Below, one piece after another: positions 25,801 through 37,800 of a DNA stretch of 64,000 nucleotides (the stretch's first letter is position 1; each line of letters opens with the position of its first letter). A program made the translations under genes and the position numbers. The notes beneath the pieces were generated by a model, which worked only from the letters and a program-made list of their open reading frames with translations, made no database searches and was not told where the DNA came from. Origin of the DNA: Prosopocoilus inquinatus (lineage: Eukaryota; Arthropoda; Insecta; Coleoptera; Lucanidae); NCBI GenBank assembly GCA_036172665.1, contig CM069870.1, positions 21,674,001-21,738,000 on the forward strand, written 5' to 3'.

Positions 25801-28800
25801 CCCTATATAGCCTGAGGAGACAGCTAATAGAGAACCATCAGATGAAGTTAGCCATCCCCAAATTGGGCTGCGGATTGGACGGACTAGACTGGAGAGTAAT
25901 TCGAAGCATGCTGGAAGTCATCTTCCACAGAACGGGAATTGAAGTCCTAGTCTGCAGCCACCACCCACAGGCAACAGTCAGCAACAGCAAAACCGTAGAC
26001 TGTTACTTCTTCCAGGCGGGAAGTTGCAAGAATGGGCCAGCATGTAGATTCCGACACCCTCCTTCAAGACTATCACCAGGAACATTTCGAGACGAAACGT
26101 TTCTAAGAAGGGGGCAGTGTGGCGAGCCAACCTGACTTAGCGCAAGGCGTCAAGAAGTCGGTCCGCTTCGATGTGTCATCGGCCGTCACGCGTTCGGGGC
26201 CTACATCGAACAAACTAGAATCTTCCAGCATAGAGACTTCCAGACGCCAGCAAATGATATAAAATCGCCCGGAGTTGACTCACCAGGGAGTCGAATTCGA
26301 ACAGCGATCGTCGAAGTTAGATTTTAGTGTGAAAATAAATTGTTAGAAATAAATTAGTTTTTAAGCTTTATTAAATTACGGTTAAGTTTTTATCGAGTGT
26401 TTTATTCGTTTAAATAAATAAACTCAAACCCTAGAAACGTAACAGTATGATTTTTTATTTTTTAATTAACAATTGACAGTCCTTTGGTTTGGTTTTTCTT
26501 TTAATTTGCTCTATTTCAGTATATTGTGCATTTTAATCCTTTGGATTGATCGCCTTTTTTGTCTTCTTCCCTTGTTTGCAGTTTGATTTATTTATTGATT
26601 ATTAATTTATCGTCTTGTATTTCTGTTTCTTGTTTTATTCACTTTATTGAGTTTATTTTACGTTTTAATCCGTTCGATCGATGGCCAATTTTGTTTTCTC
26701 TTTTACGCGATATTTTTTAATAATATTTTTTTAACATTTAACGATTAATTTTTTTTTCGTCTGTCATCTTTTGTTTTTTCTTTCGTTTGACTTTATTTGA
26801 TGCGATTTTTTATTTTTTAATTATTAATAGATTGACTTATTGTAGTTTTTTTTTTCTTCGTTTACTCAATTTGAGTTTATTTTGGTTTAAACTTTAATAT
26901 TTAATGATATTAACTTATTGTTAGTTTTATATATTTTAATTTACGTCCTATCTTCAACCACGATCGTCTTTTGTTTTTGTTTTATTACATTTGACGATAC
27001 TTTATTTTTATCTTGATTATCAATTAATTGTCTTTTTCTTTTTTTTATGCTATATTCTTATTTTATAATTACCTTTTTCTTGCCAAGTCATATTTTTATT
27101 TCACAAATTTTGCTCCTTTGTTTCATTTTTATTTTACACTTTTAAATAAGGACTCATTTTAAAAATTGAAACATTTCAAATGGCAGCCACTTGAATTTAT
27201 TTTATTACCTAAACCGAAACTGTCAAATGGTATCATTTAAGTACATATATATTTTAGGTATGAATCACTTAACGACGCCAATTTGTAAACAATTTGCTCT
27301 TTCATTGCCCTCGTTGAGTAAGTACGTATACATAACTCTTTTGCACAAATTGAACATTCTGGATTCAGGAATGCGAAAAATGCACGCGGTGCACTGCAGG
27401 CACAGTTACGATTTATTTTTGTGTTGCTGGTTTTTTCGAATGACACTTCTGCGATGATGATCGGCGGCCGTCGAAGTCCGTTACTTTGTTCTACTTTCTT
27501 CGCAGTTGCATTCCTGAAAATAAGAAATTACGAGTCTACCGGTATATTGGTCTTCGTCTTCCTCCTTCGCGGATTAATCAATCGGGCGTACAAAATCAAT
27601 CTGCGTTGTTAAATTGACACCGCCTGCTTTATCAGCTCTTTAAATAAAATATGATTTAAGTCTGGCTGCATTAATTAATAATGCAGTGACACAACTCGCA
27701 GTATTTTATTGTTGTTTAACGTTTCCATTAGACAATCGGCATGTTCTGCAGGTACAACGATGCTCACCATAAATGATACCATTTGACAGTTTCGAAGCCC
27801 TTACGCTGAATGTTCTTAAGGGTGTGGTCCGCGTGCAGGAGTAACATTTAAGTTGAGCGTCGTAGTACACTAATGCTTAAAAGTTTCGAAATGAAAAGCA
27901 ATAAAATCGTTCGAATTTGAACCTTATTGAAACGGGCCTAATATATTTCGAACCTTAAAGAACAGAGACACCTTCTCCGCACCCCGATAGGAGGGTTGTT
28001 TACTTAGGTCCTATTAAACCCCGGCCGGTGCAGATGTTTATGGTTTGTTGAATTTCGTTGCCAGTATTTGGTTCCGAGTATTTATTGAGGCGACGCGCGG
28101 TTGCGAACGCGGACGCGGTGGCGAATTTGTTTGTTCTCTTTTGCTTTAACTTAAAAATTGAACAAAAAATTTTTTTTTTAATTAGAATATTTTATATTGT
28201 TAAATAACAGGATTTCAGATCATATTATAAAGACATATAAATGTTAAATTGCTATAAAGGATCGACGATGTTAATTAATCTGAAAAATTATAATTATACC
28301 AAATTTCTGCCTTTATACACTTCTGGTTTGTTTGACTTCACAAAAATTTTATTCGTTTGTAGTTTGTGTATGTTTTTCTGTGGATTCTAAAATCTTCATT
28401 ACGAGAAATACATAAATAGATTTTTAGTAAATATGAAATACAGGGTGATTTATTAGCTCACCGACAAGCTTTGCCATACGGAAAGCTCACATAATTTTAA
28501 GAAAATAATAACAATTAGGACATATGTTCGATTTTATTTATTTTTAAGTAAATAGAAGACCTCACAATTTTGATTCTAGTTATTTTGTCCCGTTCCTCTG
28601 TACAGCTGTTTCAGTCCTATTTGGGGCTTCGTCAGCAGAAGTGATCGCAGGATGTCGCTATTTAAGCGGTTTCTGTTATGCTATTTAAGCATTTCCGTTA
28701 TATTTTACATTTTTTCACGTCATCTTTATTTTACAAATGTTAATATATTGATATTTTCAATTCAATTTTATCATACACGTCTTATTCACATGTCAAGAAA

Positions 28801-31800
28801 CCTATTCATGTAAAATATTTTCGACATCAAGAAAAATTATGTTTCATTTTACCGAACCTCTGTTTTATGATACCCTTTTGTTCTTTGTGATACAGAGATA
28901 TCAGGTATAAAAACCTATGACTTTTATGCTGTTATGTTTTTCTGCGGATCTTAAAATGAAGCATCTCTACATACCGTGACTTATTTTATTAACTCTAAAC
29001 ATAAAAGGTAAATATTCCCATGTTCAGTTATAAAAAAAAAACGTGTCAATGCATGGCAGAATATGCAAACAAGTTTCAATAAAACAAATATGATGTTAAT
29101 ATCAGTTATGAATGTCATGAATTATGTCTGAAATATAGTATTAAACTCCTAGAATATAGAATGATATGTGTAATACTTAAAAATTGCAATACTTGCGTTA
29201 AAAATAATATACATATTTCATTCTACGCCACAGAGGAAAAAATAATATTCTTCTTTTTAGTTTCTTCTCAAATCTGACAACAGTAAAATAAGTTGAAAAG
29301 TTCATCCACAAAGTTTGGCAAGTTTTCATTAATCTAGAAGTTAAGAGAAAATGATTAAATCGTATAACATTTATTTTGTGAAAATATGGGAATGATTTTT
29401 GAGTATTTGAAAAAATATATAGAATGAGCTAGATTATTTAAATTTGTTTTTTATCATAATAATATAAATGCTAAGAAGTTCTGCTCAACAAAGCTATTAA
29501 TTAGTTGCAAAACATATGTGTATTTAATGAAACTAGAAAGTTAAATTTAATTAACGAAAAATAACAGATTTTATTTTATTGACTTATTTAATTTTAATTG
29601 CCAAAGTTTCAGAAATTTTAATTTCATAATGCACACATTATTTACTACACATGTTATAATATTTAGAAAATAAATTTTGTTAAATTTCTTATCCATCCAA
29701 CTACAATGAAAGTCTTTGTAGCAGATTATTCAAGTTGGTTGAATAAGTTCGCATCTGTGTTAAATCGCTGTGTTTGCGATGACCGGTTTTATTATCGGGG
29801 TAGCAGGTACGGTTGTAAAAGCTCTAAGGTTCATAATTGCAAAGCATAAAATTTCTTACTGCCAGTGGCATGTCTCGTACTCCGAAAACTTTATAGCAGA
29901 AGTGTACATGTTATCAACAATTTACTTTTTAAAATGTCGAAAAACTCTTAACGCATTGATTTCTTGAATCAAAAAAGTCTTCATGTTCGAAAGTAACTTC
30001 CCAATTAAATGAGTATTCGGCCTTGATATTTTCTATTGCGTTTTTTTAATGTATGTATTAGGAATTAACATTTTAAAATATTCGTTCGGCATGTTGTTTG
30101 CAATCTAACGGAAGGTTGCATAGTTTTAAATATTTATATTTAGCGCTGGTTTTTACACATTACGTAAATATTTCCTTCTCTTTATCACGCTGGCTTCAGA
30201 GGTGTACCTACACCGTAACCGTAAAGACCGAACATTTTTTCAAACTTAAATCGGAACCCAAACCGAAATTAGTATGCCTGAAGTAATCGAAATCTAAACC
30301 TTTATTAATTTTTCGGTTAATTTCACTTCGATGTCGTTTCTTTATATCAGCGTTTCCCAAACTATGGGGCGCGCCCCCTTAGGGGGACGCGTTAAGTTTT
30401 CCAAGGGGGGCGCAGCAGAATAAGTCTAAAACAAATGAACGCAAATTGCAACTAATTTATCAAATTATCATAGATTGGCATCGAACTTGTATTTGATTAA
30501 ATCAAACTTAAATATTCATTGGCGCCATCTGTATTTTTTTTAACCTAAGACAGTTCAGTCAGACTACAGATTATCGAAAATCTGCATAAAATCTACAATC
30601 ATATAAATCCGGAAATATTTGCGTATACCTGTATAAACTGAACTTATTAGAAGCTTATTCAGTTCAGACAAAAGGAAATCAGATCTCTGAGAAACAACGT
30701 TTCAGACCTGCTCTTATTCCAAGAATAACATCTGTTGTATGAGGACTAGATTTTATAGTTTGCAATAATTCTTTTGCCTTCCTGTAGAATTTAAATAATG
30801 TGAACAACCTAATTGGCGCACCTCTTTCTAAAATTGCGTATTTATATTTCAGAGTCAGACAGTGTTGCCAACCGTGGCGATTTATCGCCGAGTTAATTTT
30901 TATTTTGCTGAGTGACAATTTTAAAGTACGGAAAAATTAGGTTTATGTCATTTAACGAATTTTTTTAGTTTTTTTATTTTTATTTTATTTTTTACTTGGG
31001 CTGAACAAAACTAGGTTCAGTTATGTTGACGTTGACATTGATTGAACTAGAACATTTTAATTGATTTTTATTTTTTAACGATTTTTATTATTTTAATTTT
31101 GTTAAATGGTGTTAGGTTGAGAGAAGTTGGATTGGATTGACCTTGACGTCAGTTAAACTTCATTTTAATTGATTTTTAATTTTTTTAAAGTCTTTACTTT
31201 TAGTTTTTCTAGTAATTTTTAATCTTTCACTTATGTTAGATAAAGTTTGGTTGATGTTAGTCGGATTGAATTGACCTTGAGATTTATTTAACTTAATTTC
31301 AATCCATGTGTAAATTTTAACATATTTTGAAGTATTTTTTTAGTTTTTTTACTTGTGTAGAACAGAATGCAAAATGATAGGCGTACAATTTTTTACTTGG
31401 ATTGGAGTTAGGTTGGATTGACGTCGAATTTTTTTTTTCATTTAATTGTTAACATCAGTTGTTGGGTCGAGTTTAGTTGACCTTGACAATACTTGAACTT
31501 CGCTTTAATCGCTTTTTTAAATTTTTACTTTTAATTTTTTACTTTTTAATTTTTTTTGCTTCAATTTAATACAGTTAGTTAATAAATTCAGTTCAGTTAA
31601 GTTAGGTTAACCTTCGGATTTGTTAAGCTTAATTTTCACATTTTTTTTTTTTTACTTATTGGGTTAAATGGAGTTAGGCAGGGCCTCCGCGAGGCCAAAA
31701 GCCGCCCGCGTGCCACTCCATATTTTGGCACCCTCTGACAGATAAGTTGGGGCAAACAAAAACGGTCAATTGTCAAAATTATTTTAAAAAAATAAGAAAA

Positions 31801-34800
31801 AAAATGGACATTTTTTAATTTTCTTTTTTAAACATTTTCCTTAAAAAATATATTGTCCTTAATTTCTAAACATTTTCCTTCATTTTTTAAGTCTAATTGC
31901 CGCGACCCCCAAAGACGATCGGCCCAAACAGTCTTCTTATCTGACTAAGGAGGCCTTTCTTCAGAGCCCCTCCCTTCCCTCCCAGAATGTAACAGGGCGA
32001 AGCCAGCTTGTTATTAATATTAGAAAAATGAAACTAAATCACAAAAACAAAAGGAACTTAAATTTCTAGAAACTTAAAAAGTAAAATGTAATTTGTTTTT
32101 TTTCCCAAACCGCAATTATTTTTTTACTTAATAAAATTATTAAGTAGGTTAAATTTTTTTATGAAAAATTTAGCACACGAAAATTACAAAACTTATACTT
32201 TTCTACTTTTAATTGTCGCAATTAACTGTTGTACAGTACAGACATTTCAGTCTCGTGGATAGTTTTTTCGAATTTTTATATGACAAGAAACTGTTTCCCA
32301 TTAATTTTCTTTTTGAAGAAGAAAGTAACAAAACATGTCCAGTGGCCAAGAAGCTAATTGTCGCCCCTTGAACATGGCGCCCGCGTGCACTGCACACTTT
32401 CCACACATGGTTACGGGGGCCCTAGAGCTAGGTAGGGTTCAGTTGGATTGGGTGAACATTGAATCTTTTAATTTTTTTTGTAAGGTTGGATTGAGTTTGG
32501 TTAACCTTGAAATTGTTCGAGTTGCGCTTTAATCGTTTTTAATCGGTGCCCTCATGCCTCATGCATTGCTTAACTTGCTTAACTCCGGCCCTGGTAATTA
32601 GAAAAATGGATATTTTGTTCTTTCGTTCGATAATCCGAACATTTCGCAAATTCGGATCAACCAATGCAATTATTGTTAAATCAAAGAGGTCCTACTGTAT
32701 TCTAGAAACTGGATTGTGGATGTGTTGCAAAAAATTATTTTACATAGTTTATTATTTTTTAATTTATTTAGTAAGAGTATCTGCTCTTTATAACATAAAG
32801 AATATAAACATCCTTTCTTATCGCAAGCGGGGGGAGGGGGGGATTTGTCAACCAACCCAACCTATAAAGAATAAAGATATAAATCAGCGTTTCCCAAACT
32901 TTTAGGTTTCGCGACCCCCTTTTGAACTGTGTTATGTTTCACGCCCCCCACCCCCTGCCATCGATACTCGAACTTGAACACTGATGCCAAATGATTGTCA
33001 AATGCAAAATTTTTAGATATTTAAGACTCATCATGTCATTTCATAACTGTCATAATATGCGGCACATGTACAATCGCGAGCATTAAATTTGGTTTGTCAC
33101 TGTCAAGCAAAACGTCAGTTTTAATTCCAGAAATTAGAATCTCCTTAGTACATTTCAAAAAGAAACTTATTATCGTATGTTTGTATTAAGTATAAATATT
33201 AGAAAAAGAAATTGCAGAAGCAGCTTTCGAATTTTGTTGGTTAGGTTTAACCGTCAAGTTGTCAAAGTTGAAATTCAAATGAAGTTAATCGCGACATGCG
33301 TTCCTGACAACAAAAGCCTGCTACAGCCTACTTGACCGTTTTTTTTATTGAACACTCGTTAGTATGCTAATGCTCTAGATGATTTCGTGATGAAAAGAAA
33401 ATATTGCAACATTGCCTAAAATTTAGTTACATACTTGAGTGCCAAATTTTCTCTAAATTCTCACACACAGTAAAAAAGCTGTAGTAAAAACGGACACAGA
33501 AATAAATTGCAGGTTAACATTCGTGCAATTGTAGGAAATGTTCGTACAATTTTGAGGCAAGACGCTATTCTTATCGCAACATTTTCTACAATATTTGCTA
33601 TAATTTGTCTTTGTCTCCATTTTTACTACTAATTGTGTTACCTTTTACTACTAATTTTCTTTCTATGCAGCATCCTGCGATGGTAAATTTCATTTCATGT
33701 CAGGTTAGGCAGGCTTAAAATTCCAGGGCAGGCTCAGCCCTCCTTGGCGTCCCCCCTAACTACGGCCCTGTGTTAATAATTATGAAAAGTTTAAGCAGCG
33801 ACTTTCTACGATCGCTTTTTGATCTGACATTGCATTAGGATTGATAAATCGAAGCCAGTTTGCTACATAATAAGTCTCTCGAGCTACGCTTCTGCCGATG
33901 AAGCCCCAAATAGGGCTGAAACAGCTGTACAGAAGCTGCTCGAGAGATTCACTGCAATTAAAAACGATTTGCAACAAAATTTCTTAATGATTATATTAAT
34001 GATTACATTCAATTATTTCTGTAACTGTATTTAAAAAAAAATCTTCAACATCAACATTTTTAATCAATAAAACATCAACTGTTTTTGTTTTAGGATAAAG
34101 CTACGCCGTTATTCATAGCCGCTCAAAACGGACATTACAAGATACTGGTGTACCTATTGGCTCAGGGCGCAGAGCCGGACTTGAAGAGGACGGACGGGGC
34201 CACTCCCCTTTGGATAGCCGCCCAAATGGGGCACGACCACATCGTGGCGCAACTGCTCAGGGCCGGGGCACGCGTCGATTCCGCAAGACACGTAACACAT
34301 AAATTTACAAAAAGAAAAACGTTACAGGCATATAATTCGGAAAAATTTCCAGGACGGTGCAACTGCGTTATTCAAAGCATCACATAAAGGTCACTCGGCA
34401 GTCGTCGGAGAGCTACTTAAATACAAGCCATATTTAGGGATCTTACCGGTAAGTTTTTTTTTTGGGTGATCTTAGCAAAGCTAGGAAATTTGAGAACCTC
34501 TTTTGCTGCATATAAAAAAAAATATTGGACCATTGTCTAATTTAAGAAAAACAGTTTTGCTTTGGTTATGATGTGATATTATAATAGCCCATGGAATTAT
34601 TTAGGGTTGTTCAATTTAGTTAATATATCTCAGGAAGGGCTTTATTTAATTAAATTGTCCATAAGTTCCACGAGTTTCTGCCGCCACACAGTGGGGCCAA
34701 ATGCCCGATTTATGGAAAAAAAATCTCATTCCCAGAATTTTTGTCTGATCAAAGTGAAACTCAGGAAATTTCAAGAAGGTACTAAATAACAATTTTTGAC

Positions 34801-37800
34801 TTTCTCAAAGTTTCAAAAAAGAATTTTTTTATAAGGTATAACCATTTTAATTTTACTCCAAGTGCAGAATGTTGTTATGTACCTATTACAAACTAACAGT
34901 AAGGAGCTCTGTTAGCATCCTTGATTCAACAAATCATGTTTGTACGGACCGCTGGTGCTGTTTTTCGCATCTCTATTCAATTTCGTATTCAATATACAGG
35001 CTGTTTCAAATTAGACCCTCACTGGGGATCTCGCTTATTTGAAGAGATAGATGGTAGGTTTAGATTTGGAAAAGTTGCTAAATTTGATGAACATTAATAA
35101 TCCGCAGAGAAAAAGTTTCTATATTAACTATTATTCGAAATAATTGTAAAAAAAGGAAAAATTGTAATTTTCTTGTTTTATCTCTATCTTCCTTATTTAA
35201 AGAGATATCAAAAAATAAAAAAAACTTCCTTAAGAAACTTCTCAATTCTCTACACAGTGGTAAGCACTATTTTTCTGTAGCACATTTCGTCAAATTGATA
35301 ATAATAATAATAATAATAATGTTTTATTGACACTTATCACAAGGACATGGACATTGTCAAAAAAAAAATAAGTGATACAGGTAAATATATCACAGATAGA
35401 CATAAGCAAAACAAATTAAAAAGACAAAATACGAGTAAAACTATTTAGCAGTACTAACTATGCATTATGATTAATACATAATGTGCGTCAAATTGGGCGA
35501 TTTTGTTTAGCATCACAGATCACAGATAAACATAGGTAAAACAAATTAAAAAGACAAAATACGAGTAAAACTATTTAGCAGTACTAACTATGCATTATGA
35601 TTATAATACATAATGTGCGTCAAATTGGGCGATTTTGTTTAGCCGAGCACATATCGCAAAAAAAAAATTATTACATTTATATCGTTATATATTATATATA
35701 TAAAAAAATTATTACATTTATATCGTTATATATTCCTTCATGTGATAGAAGTTTTTGGACCGTAAATAGGCTTTAAGCAAAGATTTGAATTGTTTTAGGT
35801 TAGCATTTTTAATGGAGGAGGGCAACGCAATAAATACTTTAATTGCTTTATAATGCGCACCACGTTCGTAGAATGTGAATCTATGCTTCGGAATACTAAA
35901 GTTATTAAAGTGTCTAGTATTCATATTGTCATATAAGTCAGAATTTCGGATGTACATGCGCTCATTCTGCTTTATGAAAGTAGCTAATTCAAAAATGTAC
36001 AAGCAGGCTAACGGCAATATTCCTAATTTTTTTGAATAGCGGTTTACATGGAGAATTCGATGGAGCTTCACAGATGATTCTTTTTTGCAGCAAAAACAAG
36101 TTAGTAAATCTACTGCATGACTCCCAGAAAGCCATATCTCAATCTCGATTCAACGTACGAAAAATAAAACGACTTTTAATGTGATACCATCATTAAGTTC
36201 ATTTTTTCTTATGGCGCCTATATTGAAATTTAGTGGCAAAAGAACCTACTTATTATGCCGATTACGGCAACATAGCACGTGTTATAAAAATTCTTTAATA
36301 CAAGGCCAGAATAAAAATGTTTAATGTGAGAAGATAGAGGCAAAATAAGAAAATGATAACTTTTCTTTTTTTTAGAATTACTTCGAATAAGAATTAACAT
36401 TTTTTCTCTCCGGATATTAATGCTCATGAAATTAAATAACTTTTCCAAATTTAAACCTACCAACTATCTTTTCAAATAAGCGAGATCCCCATGGTGAGAG
36501 TTGATTTTGAAACAGCCTGTATATCGCATACGGTTGATTGCGGCCGTGAAACTTTCAGGGTAGTTAGATAAATATTATAGCTTCTAGAAAAACGATATTA
36601 CAGACCGTAGGAAAGTGAAGCTTTTTTTGTACGCTTACTAAAAATTCGCATTACGCCCAGAAATCTAATTTCGGCTTAATTATCACGTCTAAGTTTCTTT
36701 AAAGGGTAACATATTTTTTTACAAAAAGCTGTTAGTATGTACTAACCAAATATATAATGGAGTAACTTTTAAAAATAATCCACGAAGCTGACGGAATTAT
36801 ACAAATTACTCTTCTTAAGGCTTTATGGCTTACTGAATGAGATTTAAGCCCTTATATTAGATGAAAGCTAATTTTTACCGCAAAACCATTATCACAGCCA
36901 GATTCTACGACTAAAGTAATGTAAGAAAAGTCAGTTAGATCAACGAATTAATCCTCTTGTGAAATCGTTTTTTTTTTCCATCTCGTCCCCACTGGCACCG
37001 CCTAAGTGTGTAGGCAACTCTAATATCAAGAATGTATTGGAGTAATAGCATACTTGTAAACTGTAAGCCTTCCTCGTTTTTACAAAATCAAATAAATCTT
37101 TTGCTAATTTATTTAAGAGATTTTAAAAATAACATATTGAATATATACTATCAACTGCAATGTAATTACGACTGTTAATTACAGTCGAAAGCGAAAGTAG
37201 TAGCACAGTAGTAAGACATTTACAATTTTCTGTTATTTTTGTTTTTCTTCAAGACGGTATTGTTTGAAAACGACTTCACTGGTGACACTTAAAAATTTGA
37301 CACGCTAGGTTTCCACACTTCCGGCATACGGCATGCGGCATTCGGAATCCTATTCAAATTGATTAAAATTTTCTGAACGTTGAAACATTCAAGAATTTTA
37401 AATCAACCAATCACGAATAGGATTCCGAATGTCGGAGGTGTAAAAACTCCATCATCAGATTTGACAAGCTCCAAGCTTTTGTGAAATCTGAAAAGTCGTA
37501 TTTAATCACAACGATTTTGAAGAAAGAAAAATTACAGGAAACTGTAATTGTCTACTCTTTTTTTGCTTTCGGCCGTAACTTGGCTATGGTCTTTAACTTT
37601 TTTTTGTAAATATAAAATAAATATTAAATTAAGGGGCAGATTGTTGTAGATTGTATATCAGTTATACAAAGGTTTGTAAAAGGATAGATATCACAGCTGG
37701 CAAGCGACCTACGCCACTGTGGTATTATTCAGTGACGGCTGTGCTCATTTTTAGTGTTAAACTATTAAGTGAACTTTAATTTCTTAATTGTTATCGAAAT

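Larger units (their letters stand above)
20112..26444 (+). mobile_element. Intact Ty3/gypsy LTR retrotransposon with macrodomain
   Basis: A 6333-bp element with 327-bp LTRs (20112-20438 and 26118-26444) that look identical by eye, beginning TGTGGCGAGCC and ending CGTAACA. The 4-bp target duplication is GTAT (20108-20111 and 26445-26448). A primer-binding-like TGGTGTCGG follows the 5' LTR and a purine tract AAGAAGGGGGCAG precedes the 3' LTR. There is one long uninterrupted ORF and no env-like ORF. It sits in the sense direction in intron 3 of the ankyrin gene, inside a T-rich array. Identical LTRs plus an open ORF imply a very recent insertion. Confidence 0.95.
34996..36525. mobile_element. 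Long-TIR element with retrotransposon inside
   Basis: TATACAGGCTGTTTCAAA at the left and TTTGAAACAGCCTGTATA at the right begin inverted arms of about 190 bp that share GGGGATCTCGCTTATTTGAA and GGTAGGTTTA. The interior holds a 5'-truncated non-LTR fragment. Confidence 0.7.

Noticed and set aside
29770..30286. Short ORFs of 62-65 codons as small genes
   Set aside because: No start context, signal peptide, domain or conserved pattern; expected by chance in this composition.
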